Of a stretch of DNA of 39,087 bases, positions 1 through 7,804 are shown piece after piece (within the stretch, counting starts at the first letter, position 1; every line of letters starts with the position of its first letter). Position numbers and translations under genes: made by a program. The stretch comes from JALYXS01 sp051003795. Its GTDB lineage: Bacteria > Acidobacteriota > Terriglobia > Bryobacterales > Bryobacteraceae. Location of the stretch: assembly GCA_051003795.1 (NCBI GenBank), contig JBPCKZ010000157.1, forward strand, positions 1-39,087, read 5' to 3'. Under the pieces are notes generated by a model. The model worked only from the letters and a program-made list of their open reading frames with translations. It did no database searches and was not told where the DNA came from.

Positions 1-202
1 TGAACTGGATAATGATGTTCGAGCCGCGCTCGACCGCCGCGAGATCGGCGATCCTGACGGGAAGGTTGAGAGCCGGCGGAAGCGTTTCCCCGATGTAGCC
101 GCAATTTGCCAGCGTGAGCGCGAGAGCCGGCGCGATCGCGTTCCAATAAATTTTCCGATTGAGCGTTTTCCAATTAAGCAAACGAGAGGATCTCTCTTGC
201 AT
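1..202 (-). CDS. Partial lipoprotein, probable fibronectin type III family (5' end only)
   Basis: The minus strand is open from an ATG at 202 to the window edge, giving 67 residues. After a basic, Trp-rich start comes a hydrophobic stretch ending in a lipobox-like LANC (Cys about residue 34), then GYIGETLPPALNLPV and a strand-rich segment. From memory of the family, a lipidated Cys followed by GYIG.PLPPALN is common at the start of acidobacterial lipoproteins carrying fibronectin type III domains; the rest lies outside the window. The residue before Cys is Asn, where Gly, Ala or Ser is usual, so lipidation is not certain. No clear ribosome binding site precedes this ATG, and a TTG at 181 is an alternative. 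Its start lies 49 bp from the probable start of the divergent MFS gene. Confidence 0.6.
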   Translation of the reverse strand, partial: MQERSSRLLNWKTLNRKIYWNAIAPALALTLANCGYIGETLPPALNLPVRIADLAAVERGSNIIIQF

Positions 203-251
203 TATGCAATGGCCCGGCTAATGTAATATGGAAAACCGGGAGCGTCGTCCG

Positions 252-1535
252 ATGAAACCGATAGCAGCAACGGAAGCGATGGAAGCGGCCAAACCGGTCA
301 AAGCATTTTACGGATGGTGGGTAACGGTCGCGGTCTTCTGCACCTTCGGCATCGCCGTGGGGATACCGTACTACAACATGCCGTTCTTCTACGATTACTA
401 CAAGAAAACGTTCGGCTGGCCCATCCACGACATCACCTTGGGCTTCCCGATTGCGGCGCTGCTGACTTTGTGGGTGGGTCCCATCCTCGTACCCCGATTC
501 AGTCCTCGGCGGTTGATTCTGATCGGCACGGCGCTGACGTTCTTCGCTTTCGTTGGTTTCGGCACGATGAACGGAAACCTGTGGATGTATTACGCATTCT
601 GGTTCCTCTATACGATGGGCTACATTCTGTCCGGGCCCATTCCCCACCAAGTCATCATCTCGCATTGGTTCAAGAAGAACCGCGGGAAGGCGATGGGAAT
701 TGCATACGTCGGCGTGGGCGTATTCGGGTCGGTCGGATCGCTTCTGGTGAAGCCGCTAACTGAAAGTTTCGGGTTTCACAATGCCCTGATCGTAATTGGC
801 GCGCTGATGTTTCTGGCTTGGCCGCTCGCGATTTTCGTGATTCGCGACAGGCCGTCTGAAATGGGCCTGTTCGCCGATGGCGCCCTCGAGGATCATGCCC
901 ACGCCTCGGCGGCGCCGCACAGCTTTCGATATCTGCTCGGTCAATGGTCGTTCTGGCTGCTGCTGATCGGGAGCTTTTGTTCCATCGGATCGATTGGCGC
1001 GATCAATCAGCACATGAAGCTGGTGTTTATCGACGCCGGGTTCACCAATCAAGCCATCCTGAATTCGACTTGGCAGATCGCATCGATCGTGATTCTTTGC
1101 TCGAGCATCGCCGGACGGCTGTTGATCGGAGGGCTTGCCGACAAATTCCCGATGAAATACGTGATGACGGCGACTTATTTTATCGTGGCCGCGACCATTC
1201 CGCTGCTCTTGATGGTGCGACCGCCGCGCACGCCATTTCTATTCGCAATTGTCTTCGGGTTCGCGATGGGCGCCGATTACATGTTGATCCCGCTGATGGC
1301 CGCCCGGCAGTTCGGGGTGAATTCGCTGGCGCGAGCGATGGCGGTGATTTTGCCCGTAAACACCATCGGCCAGACATGGGTTCCCGCCGCCGTCTCGACG
1401 TTGCGGGAACACTTTGGGAACTACACGCACGCGATGGAAGCCGTGCTGGCGTTGGCGATGGCGGGCGCGATTGCGATCGCGCTGCTGCCGAAGCGCGGGG
1501 TAGAGGACGAGAGCGGGCGCGTGGTGAAAGCTTAA
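252..1535 (+). CDS. MFS transporter (oxalate/formate antiporter or monocarboxylate type)
   Basis: A member of the major facilitator superfamily, expected to move a small organic anion across the inner membrane. The N-terminus reads KAFYGWWVTVAVFC, the FYGWW opening typical of the monocarboxylate/oxalate-formate group of MFS proteins. Hydrophobic segments run along the whole length, consistent with twelve helices in two halves separated by a polar loop near residues 205-225 (RDRPSEMGL). I chose ATG 252 because GGGAG at 238-242 stands 9 bp upstream. The frame also starts at ATG 228, which has no visible ribosome binding site. The product is about 427 residues, normal for the family. The substrate cannot be read from the sequence. 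The gene is divergent from the partial lipoprotein and ends in a terminator shared with the next gene. Confidence 0.85.
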   Translation: MKPIAATEAMEAAKPVKAFYGWWVTVAVFCTFGIAVGIPYYNMPFFYDYYKKTFGWPIHDITLGFPIAALLTLWVGPILVPRFSPRRLILIGTALTFFAFVGFGTMNGNLWMYYAFWFLYTMGYILSGPIPHQVIISHWFKKNRGKAMGIAYVGVGVFGSVGSLLVKPLTESFGFHNALIVIGALMFLAWPLAIFVIRDRPSEMGLFADGALEDHAHASAAPHSFRYLLGQWSFWLLLIGSFCSIGSIGAINQHMKLVFIDAGFTNQAILNSTWQIASIVILCSSIAGRLLIGGLADKFPMKYVMTATYFIVAATIPLLLMVRPPRTPFLFAIVFGFAMGADYMLIPLMAARQFGVNSLARAMAVILPVNTIGQTWVPAAVSTLREHFGNYTHAMEAVLALAMAGAIAIALLPKRGVEDESGRVVKA

Positions 1536-1574
1536 CCCGCGGTGCCACGTAGCTGATGGTTCTATTCGAAAACA

Positions 1575-1606
1575 AAAGCCCCGAGGTTGAAAATCCCCGG
1601 GGCTTT
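1575..1606. terminator. Bidirectional intrinsic terminator
   Basis: AAAGCCCCG (1575-1583) pairs perfectly with CGGGGCTTT (1598-1606). On the minus strand the stem is followed by TTTTGTTTT, a good release tract for the PEP-CTERM gene. On the plus strand the tract is shorter. The element sits between two convergent genes, so it probably serves both. Confidence 0.8.
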
Positions 1607-1631
1607 GAACTAGAAAAAGTAGAAAATGAAA

Positions 1632-2195
1632 TTAACGAGCGGCTAGCCGCTTGCGGCCAAGGGCCACAACCGCGATCAGTCCGGAACCGAAAAGAAATAT
1701 GGATGCCGGTTCAGGATCGAGGGTAGGAGCGGCTTGTAACCTGGGAGCCGAATTGAAACTGGGAGCGGCCGCCGAGGGCCCAACGGAAACCGGAGCCGTG
1801 GTGCTACCACTAACGGAATGAAAACCAAGCGACGAGGAAAATCCCCCGAGGCTGGTTGTTTTCGGGCCACCTAAGCCAAATACAGCAAACGCCATATTCG
1901 ACGCCGAAGATGTAGGCGCGAACGTGGCAGTCTGATTAGCTGGAGCGCCAAGAGCCGAACCTACGGCGACGGACGGCGCGGCAATTACTGGAATCGCCGG
2001 ACTGGCAATTACCGCATTCAAAGGCGCGTACGCATTGAGAGGGCCGGAAAAACTAGTCCCCAAAGAAGCGTCCATTATTGCTTGAAAACTCAGTACGCTG
2101 GCCTGTGCGCGTTGAACAACACCCAAATTTCCGAACACGAACAACGCCAAAAACAATCCGGCGTGTTTCACAAAGTTCAGCCTTCCTTTCTTCAT
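1632..2195 (-). CDS. PEP-CTERM sorting-domain protein
   Basis: A secreted protein with a C-terminal sorting tag. The N-terminus is a Sec signal peptide (MKKGRLNFVKHAGLFLALFV, likely cleaved near QASV). The middle is a low-complexity stretch rich in Ala, Ser, Pro and Gly with no recognisable fold. The last 27 residues carry the tripartite PEP-CTERM tag: PEP near residue 161, a hydrophobic helix (IFLFGSGLIAVVAL), then the basic tail GRKRLAAR. Such tags are processed by exosortase, which is not encoded here. The start is ATG 2195, because GGAGGA at 2201-2206 lies 5 bp upstream; a TTG at 2198 is in frame but too close to it. The gene stands alone and ends at the terminator at 1575-1606. Its biological role is unknown. 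Confidence 0.85.
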   Translation of the reverse strand: MKKGRLNFVKHAGLFLALFVFGNLGVVQRAQASVLSFQAIMDASLGTSFSGPLNAYAPLNAVIASPAIPVIAAPSVAVGSALGAPANQTATFAPTSSASNMAFAVFGLGGPKTTSLGGFSSSLGFHSVSGSTTAPVSVGPSAAAPSFNSAPRLQAAPTLDPEPASIFLFGSGLIAVVALGRKRLAAR

Positions 2196-2312
2196 CAAAG
2201 TCCTCCGACTTAGTTATGGTATGCCTAACGGCGCAAATATACAAGCCAAAATTCGATTTTCTCGATTCAAAGTACTAAAACCTGGGCACGTTCGAGCCCA
2301 ACACGGTTGCGG

Positions 2313-3029
2313 TCATCGTTGACTCAGGCCTCCATCCACCGTAAGTAGTTGACCCGTAATGAATTGGGGCGCGGACAGGAAATAGGCAACCGCGTCCGCA
2401 ACTTCCTCGGGACGCCCTCCCCGCCGAGCTGGAGTGACCTGAATCATACATTCCGTCCGCCGGTCGGGATTCCCGAACGGGATTACGCCTGGGGCCACGC
2501 TGTTTACCGCAATTTCGGGCGCCAATGCCTTGGATAACGCCCGGCTCAACATGATCACACCGGCTTTCGATGCGCAATAGTGGGCGTGCTCCGCCCAGGG
2601 GCGCACCCCGCCGAGCGAACTGATGTTCACGATCCGGCCTCCCCCCGTTTTTCGCATCAAGCGCGCGGCGCTCTGGCAGCAAAAAAATACGGCCTTCAAA
2701 TTCACCGAATGGATGAAGTCCCAGTCGGCTTCGGTAATCTCCAGCGGGTCGAAGCGCGTAAACCGCGCTGCGTTGTTGACCAGACCGTCCAATCGCCCTA
2801 AGCGGCACTCTAAATCGGCGAACATGCCGTGGATCTCGGCGACATTCTCGAGGTTGGCCTGAAACAAAGGCGCGTTTCCGCAATCCCGTGACGTTTGCCG
2901 GGCCTCCGCTTCCGACTTCCCATAGTGGATGGCTACCTGGGCCCCTTCCTCCGCCAAGCGGAGCGCGATGGCACGGCCGATTCGCTTGGCGGCTCCCGTC
3001 ACCAAGATGATTTGGCCCGAAAGCTTCAT
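2313..3029 (-). CDS. SDR-family oxidoreductase, pteridine reductase-like
   Basis: A 238-residue classical short-chain dehydrogenase, NAD(P)H-dependent. Visible motifs are TGAAKRIG (residues 11-18, the cofactor loop), NNAA (85-88), the structural Asn110, catalytic Ser near 137-138, and Tyr151/Lys155 in YCASK. The TGAAKRIG loop and the HYGKSEAEA segment after the second strand resemble pteridine and dihydromonapterin reductases (PTR1/FolM), so a pterin substrate is a reasonable guess but unproven. The start is ATG 3029, which overlaps the stop of the upstream MFS gene as ATGA, implying translational coupling. A longer frame upstream overlaps that MFS gene and reads as Arg/Ala-rich noise. It is the last gene of the long minus-strand run. 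Confidence 0.85.
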   Translation of the reverse strand: MKLSGQIILVTGAAKRIGRAIALRLAEEGAQVAIHYGKSEAEARQTSRDCGNAPLFQANLENVAEIHGMFADLECRLGRLDGLVNNAARFTRFDPLEITEADWDFIHSVNLKAVFFCCQSAARLMRKTGGGRIVNISSLGGVRPWAEHAHYCASKAGVIMLSRALSKALAPEIAVNSVAPGVIPFGNPDRRTECMIQVTPARRGGRPEEVADAVAYFLSAPQFITGQLLTVDGGLSQR

Positions 3030-4315
3030 GCCGGGAGCGCGGACTCCTCTTCCAACTCCTCTTGCGGGCCGAGGGCGCGCGCGGGTGGTTCCGGCAGCCG
3101 CCCGGTGAGGTGCGCCCATCCCCAGAAAACCGCTGTTGTCGAGCTAAGCGCTCCAGCCCAGGCGCCGATCACGCGCGGGCTATAGTACTGGGACGCTATT
3201 CCGGCACCCAGCATCGAAAGCATCATCGTCGACCAGACTAGCGATTCGAGGGTGGCGAACACGCGGCCCCTATACTCGTGCGCGACATTCCGCAGAAGGT
3301 GCGCATAGTTGAGAACCGAACTCACCGCCACGGCCGCGCGGGAAAGACCGATGAAGATTAACGCCAAACCCAATGTGGGCATCTGGCTAAACACGATGTA
3401 AGCGCCGCCGTGGATGACGTAGCAGATTACAATGGTCCGCTTGTAAGCGGTAAAACCGATCTTCGAGCCGAGCCAGTGGGCGAAAGCGCCCCCGATCAGC
3501 AGCCCCACGCCCGCGCATCCCCAGATGATTCCGATGCCCGCCGCCCCGCGGTGGAATACGAGATCCCCGAAAAGGCTGAACAGAATCTGCGCCGCGCCGC
3601 CGCCGCTGGCCCATCCGACGCCCACCAGAAAGATGGCAAATATCAGCGGCGTGGCGCGAATGTACCGGAGCCCATCGAGGTAATCGTGCCATGGTCGTAC
3701 GCCCGGCGCCAACTCCCGCTTGGCGCGAAACGCTCCGGGTTCCAAGCGGATGCGCGAAATGCAAAACGCCGATATCAGGAACGAAAGCGAGTTCAGCACG
3801 AAAGCCCACTTATACCCGAACTGCATGACGCTCGCGCCCGCGAGAAACGTGCCGATGGTCAAGGTAGTCCATTGCGTGGTTTGCGTGAGGGAATTCGCGA
3901 TCGTCAACTCTTCGCCCGTGGCGATGGTGGGAAGAATCGCCGAGCGCCCGCTGGTGAAGAACGGCGATGCGAACATCAGCAGCGCGCTGAAGGCGTACAG
4001 CATCCAAGTGCCCTTTTCATGAATCGAGAGAATAAACCCGAGGGCCAGGAGCCCGCGCAGCAAATCGCTGCAAATCATCACCTGCTTGCGGTTCAGGCGG
4101 TCGAGCAGGACCCCCGCGATCGGTCCAGCCAGAATCGCGGGAACGGCGCGGGAAAGCATCACGCCGCTCACCACCAGTCCCGATTTTGTGTGCGCGAGAG
4201 CCAAGCTGAACACGGCGATGTTGTTGAAGTGGTCGCCAATTTCGCTGACCACTTGGCCGGTCCACATGTGGCGGTAATTAGGGTTGCGCCGCAGCAGCCC
4301 GAGGAAAGCGGACAT
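3026..4315 (-). CDS. MFS exporter of the EntS/MFS_3 type
   Basis: A 429-residue inner-membrane transporter. The start (LRRNPNYRHMWTGQVVSEIGDHF) and the downstream DRLNRKQVMICSDLLRG match the MFS_3 group, which includes the enterobactin exporter EntS and macrolide efflux proteins; the LNRKQVM segment is the conserved loop between helices 2 and 3. Hydrophobic segments fit twelve helices, and a short acidic tail (QEELEEESALPA) ends the protein. The substrate is unknown. Its stop overlaps the start of the SDR gene (ATGA), so the two are probably translated together. Three 14-bp repeats lie just upstream of the ATG, in the gap after the EamA gene. Confidence 0.85.
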   Translation of the reverse strand: MSAFLGLLRRNPNYRHMWTGQVVSEIGDHFNNIAVFSLALAHTKSGLVVSGVMLSRAVPAILAGPIAGVLLDRLNRKQVMICSDLLRGLLALGFILSIHEKGTWMLYAFSALLMFASPFFTSGRSAILPTIATGEELTIANSLTQTTQWTTLTIGTFLAGASVMQFGYKWAFVLNSLSFLISAFCISRIRLEPGAFRAKRELAPGVRPWHDYLDGLRYIRATPLIFAIFLVGVGWASGGGAAQILFSLFGDLVFHRGAAGIGIIWGCAGVGLLIGGAFAHWLGSKIGFTAYKRTIVICYVIHGGAYIVFSQMPTLGLALIFIGLSRAAVAVSSVLNYAHLLRNVAHEYRGRVFATLESLVWSTMMLSMLGAGIASQYYSPRVIGAWAGALSSTTAVFWGWAHLTGRLPEPPARALGPQEELEEESALPA

Positions 4316-4317
4316 TA

Positions 4318-4359
4318 CATCAACTATGGTCCATCAACCATGGTCGATCAAGTATGCTC
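4318..4359. repeat. Three tandem 14-bp repeats
   Basis: CATCAACTATGGTC (4318-4331) is followed directly by CATCAACCATGGTC (4332-4345) and GATCAAGTATGCTC (4346-4359). The first two differ at one base and the third at four from the second. The third copy overlaps the last codons and stop of the EamA gene, and the array ends 3 bp before the MFS start codon. The function is unknown. Confidence 0.7.
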
Positions 4360-5202
4360 CGTAAGGAATACGCCGGCGAAAATAACGGCTCCTCCCGCCG
4401 CGATAGGCCAGGTCAGCCGTTCGCCGAGGATCGCAACCGCCATCAAAATCGCCAGCAACGGCTGCAAGTATGAAAATGCCGACACGCGCGAGGCCGAGAT
4501 TCGCTTCAGCGCGTAGTAGTAGATGAGATAGCAGAGCACCGATGGGAAAAGCGCCATATACGCGACGCCGGCCCACGCGGCTGGGCTGACGGTGGCGAAG
4601 GAAACGGCGCGCGCCTGCCAAACGGTGACCGGGAGCAATGCGAGCGCGCCGCCGATATACGCGAATGTATTGACCGTAACGGCATCGTGCCGCAAGCTGA
4701 CGCGTTTGCCCATCACGGTGAAGAGGGCGAACGTGAGCGCGGCCAGGAACGTGAAGAAATCGCCAAGAATGGTGACCCCGCCCTGCGAATTCGAGTGGAA
4801 GCCTTGCAGGATGATCACCCCGGCGAGCGCGAGGAACATCCCGCCCATCTTGGTGAGCGTGATACGTTCCATTCCCAGGGCGCCGGCGATGGCGAGAACC
4901 AGGACGGGCGTGGTTCCGATAATGATGGACGAGTGGGCCACGGTCGTGCGGCTCATGCCCAGAATGAAGAAGACTTGGTTCAGAGTGACGCCGAGAATCC
5001 CCATGCCCAGGAGCATGGGAACGTCGGAGCGGGACCAGTTACCGCCATTCCAGAGGTAGACCGGGATCATCAGCAAGCCGGCCAGGGAGATGCGCAGGCC
5101 GCCCAACATCAGCGGCGGGAACTCCCGAAGCGCGATTTTCGCGACCACATAGTTGCCCGACCAGAGCACGACCATGATGGTGATGAGTGCGTAGAGGACC
5201 AA
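4348..5202 (-). CDS. EamA/DMT-family permease
   Basis: A 284-residue inner-membrane permease of the drug/metabolite transporter superfamily with two EamA repeats. The first begins at LYALITIMVVLWSGNYVVAK, where WSGNYVVAK is the usual helix-1 motif. The second begins near FTFLAALTFALFTVMGKR, and the signature PLLAILMAVAILGE lies near the C-terminus. Substrates in this family range from amino acids to purines and cannot be assigned here. The only start codon that keeps helix 1 whole is TTG 5202, and it lacks a ribosome binding site. The frame is open upstream for ten codons, back to the TAG that ends the previous gene in the same reading frame. Reinitiation from that gene is therefore likely. 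Confidence 0.8.
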   Translation of the reverse strand: MVLYALITIMVVLWSGNYVVAKIALREFPPLMLGGLRISLAGLLMIPVYLWNGGNWSRSDVPMLLGMGILGVTLNQVFFILGMSRTTVAHSSIIIGTTPVLVLAIAGALGMERITLTKMGGMFLALAGVIILQGFHSNSQGGVTILGDFFTFLAALTFALFTVMGKRVSLRHDAVTVNTFAYIGGALALLPVTVWQARAVSFATVSPAAWAGVAYMALFPSVLCYLIYYYALKRISASRVSAFSYLQPLLAILMAVAILGERLTWPIAAGGAVIFAGVFLTEHT

Positions 5203-5232
5203 GGACGGGCGGCCGGGCGCGGCGAAGTCCGG

Positions 5233-7452
5233 CTACTTGAGATGCACCGGTTGAGTGAACGCGCCGTTGCCCGCCGAATCCCACACGGCGAACCGCACCC
5301 ACTTCTTGCCCGTGGCGTCGAACGGAATTTGAAAGCGGCCGCTCGTGAAAGGCATCTTCTCCGTCGCCGGAACGATCCGCCTCCCGGTCTTGTCTCCATC
5401 GCCCCACACCAGTTCGACAAACTCCAGCGGAAACGTCCATTCCAGCTCCGCCGTAAGCGTCCGGCGCGGACCCGTTCCCTCGATCCCGTAATTCTTAAAT
5501 AGCACTTCTCCGCTCGTCACGAAAAAATCGCCGGCCCGCATGGCTTGCAGTAGCGGCGCCCAACCGTCGTCGAACCTTGGCACCTTGTCGAGCTTGACAT
5601 AGTTGACGTATAGCTGAGGATAGGTCTCATCGTCGGGGAACTTCATATACGTGTCGCCCTCGGCGATCAGATACTTCGCGCCATCCCAATTGTTCATGTC
5701 GTCGAGGACACCGAAGCATCGAGCTTCGCAAAGGCGCTTCTCGGATTGATCCACGGGCAAAGATTGAAACGATGCCCCCAGGAAGCGATCGCTCCGAAAG
5801 TGTTCGGTTTCGCGGCTCGCATCGGGATAGCCCGACGATCCCTTCGTGCGCGGATGCGATTGCCAGACCAGGCCCTTTTCCGCCTTCAACATCGCCAGTT
5901 CGTCGGCGGGCGAACCGATGTGATAAACCTTTCCGTAAGGTGGATCTTGTTCGACCTCGGGCTGGCCCGGCTCGCGGACTTTGCTCCAGTAGACCGGACG
6001 CGGAAAAAGCATGGTGTAGTGGCCGCCGAAAGTCGCGTCGGGCTCCTCGCCGGGGATAATCAGAAAGTTCTTGTCGGAAAAACGGCGGCAACCGTCGAAA
6101 TACACCTTCTCCTCTTTGAAGCGAAGCGGGCCGGGATCGAGCAGGTGGCCATCCCCGTGGAAATCCGAAAGCTGCACGATGTTGATGCCGAGCGCGCGGA
6201 ATGTCGGCAGCCAGGTCGGCTGAAAATCGATGGTTCCGGCATCGGTTAGTTGCTCATTGAAGTGCGTATGAAAGTGGCCGGTGCTCACCTGGTAGCCGGG
6301 CAATGGCTTGTAGGTGTCGTTGTGGGTGAAAGCGAGCGCGGATCGTTGCGTCGCGCGGCCATCGTCCGGGCCGATATAGTAATAAACCGCCATGTGTTGC
6401 AGCGTGCCGGGAGGCGCGTTGTAAAGCGCGAAGTTTCCCAAGTTGTGGCGGGCCTCATGCGCGCGCTTGTTGTAGACCTCGTCCGTAATGCCCGAAGCCC
6501 GGTAGGGCTCTTCGCGGTCGGCTTGCCGCACGCCCACTGAAAACGAGTTGCCGCTGTCCTTGCGATACCAATCGAAGCCTAAATTGATTTCGATTTCGCG
6601 CGCGAAGAAAAACTTGTGCGGCGGCGGAAACACCGCTATCGAACCGCCGTTGGTTTCGACGATCGCCAACCGGTTGCGCGCGCGCAATGCGACGGGGTCG
6701 ATGTTCACCGAGCCGCCGAACTCGTATTCCTGCCAGGATCGTGCAACATCCTCCCAGACCACGCGCTTCGCTTGATCCAGGTTGAAGCCGTCCAGGCCCG
6801 CATTGTACTTGTAGGCGACCGACGGCTCTTCCGTTTTGGCAATCGCTTCCTGCCGCAACAAATTGGTTCCTTTGTAAACCGTGAACATCAGTTCGCCGGA
6901 GAAAATTCCCATGGAAAGGCCGGGAAACGAAACCTCGATGCGCGCGCCGTTGGTCTTCACCTGGCAGCCGGTTGCGTTGTAGGTCGCCTTGGCGTGACGG
7001 ATCTCGTCGGGAGTGCGCGGCAACCCGGGGTTGGTGCCCTTTGTGCCGGGGACGTCGAGCGGAGCGTCCCAAAAGGCATTCCACTTTTGTTGTTCGAGAT
7101 ACTCGGGATTCCGGTCTAGCTTCAGTGCCCGCAACGGCGCGAGCTGCTGCTCGGAGATGCGGCGTTTTCCGCTGGTCACTTCGAATTCCGGAGTAAGATT
7201 GCCGGCGGCAACCTTCCAATCTCCGTCCGCTTTCCGCACGGCGAGCTCGCGAACGATCGGTTGCTTATCGCGAATGGCGAAGGTGGCGCGGAGTTGCTGG
7301 CCGTGTTCGCCCTGCCATGAAACCCGCAGGCCGTCCTGGCGGATTTCGGCGGTGAGACCTTCGAGCGGTTTATACCGTTGCAAATCGCAATTTAAGGCTT
7401 GCCCGTAAGCCGCGCCGCACCACAACAAAATGCAGATGCCGATTCTTCTCAC
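5233..7452 (-). CDS. Secreted CehA/McbA-like metallohydrolase (PHP-type domain)
   Basis: A 739-residue exported protein. The first 18 residues (MRRIGICILLWCGAAYGQ) form a Sec signal. Residues about 20-380 are strand-rich without a recognised catalytic motif. A metal-binding domain follows, with HFHTHF near residues 390-396 and SDFHGDGH near 425-430, then EEPDATFGGHYTML near 470 and a QSHPRTKG segment near 525. The His and Asp pattern fits the PHP-like fold of the CehA/McbA family, known for carbaryl and microcin-related hydrolysis, though most members have no known substrate. The C-terminal part looks like a beta-sandwich. It lies 25 bp downstream of the small membrane gene and 30 bp upstream of the EamA gene, in one probable transcript. 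It ends in TAG. Confidence 0.75.
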   Translation of the reverse strand: MRRIGICILLWCGAAYGQALNCDLQRYKPLEGLTAEIRQDGLRVSWQGEHGQQLRATFAIRDKQPIVRELAVRKADGDWKVAAGNLTPEFEVTSGKRRISEQQLAPLRALKLDRNPEYLEQQKWNAFWDAPLDVPGTKGTNPGLPRTPDEIRHAKATYNATGCQVKTNGARIEVSFPGLSMGIFSGELMFTVYKGTNLLRQEAIAKTEEPSVAYKYNAGLDGFNLDQAKRVVWEDVARSWQEYEFGGSVNIDPVALRARNRLAIVETNGGSIAVFPPPHKFFFAREIEINLGFDWYRKDSGNSFSVGVRQADREEPYRASGITDEVYNKRAHEARHNLGNFALYNAPPGTLQHMAVYYYIGPDDGRATQRSALAFTHNDTYKPLPGYQVSTGHFHTHFNEQLTDAGTIDFQPTWLPTFRALGINIVQLSDFHGDGHLLDPGPLRFKEEKVYFDGCRRFSDKNFLIIPGEEPDATFGGHYTMLFPRPVYWSKVREPGQPEVEQDPPYGKVYHIGSPADELAMLKAEKGLVWQSHPRTKGSSGYPDASRETEHFRSDRFLGASFQSLPVDQSEKRLCEARCFGVLDDMNNWDGAKYLIAEGDTYMKFPDDETYPQLYVNYVKLDKVPRFDDGWAPLLQAMRAGDFFVTSGEVLFKNYGIEGTGPRRTLTAELEWTFPLEFVELVWGDGDKTGRRIVPATEKMPFTSGRFQIPFDATGKKWVRFAVWDSAGNGAFTQPVHLK

Positions 7453-7477
7453 GCGGCATAGTATACACCGGCGGCTA

Positions 7478-7804
7478 TTATGCTAACGAAATTATAAGTC
7501 CGCCCGCCACGATGAAAGTCCCGCCGAGCAGAACCGCGCCATCCGGTCTCCGATGGAAAAATAGCCACGAGATCAGTTGCGCCACAACGAAGAAGAACAC
7601 CACATAAATCCCGAGCAAGCGCCCGAAATCCCACGGCGGCGAGTTCACGACATACCCGTAGCTGAACAGAACGATCGCCCCGGCACCGAAGAACACGGCC
7701 CGCGCTAAAGGCGCGGCATGAAGACCGGAACGAATCAGCGCGTCCCCGGCCGCTTCCAGAACGGCGGCTAGAAACAGCAGCGGAAGGGCGAGCCGTAACG
7801 TCAT
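7478..7804 (-). CDS. Small four-helix membrane protein, SMR/EamA-like, coupled to glnA
   Basis: A 108-residue hydrophobic protein with four predicted membrane helices: LALPLLFLAAVLEAAGDALI, the AVFFGAGAIVLFSYGYVV region, LLGIYVVFFFVVAQLISWLFF, and VLLGGTFIVAGGLIISLA. Size and helix count match small multidrug resistance and half-EamA proteins, and the closing GGTFIVAGGLII resembles the last helix of that fold. Glu12 in helix 1 (AAVLEAAGDAL) sits where SMR proteins keep their essential acidic residue, which supports a transport role. The start ATG 7804 overlaps the glnA stop as ATGA, so expression is probably coupled to glutamine synthetase. Function is not established. Ammonium, amine or small cation traffic would be a guess from context only. 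Confidence 0.7.
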   Translation of the reverse strand: MTLRLALPLLFLAAVLEAAGDALIRSGLHAAPLARAVFFGAGAIVLFSYGYVVNSPPWDFGRLLGIYVVFFFVVAQLISWLFFHRRPDGAVLLGGTFIVAGGLIISLA

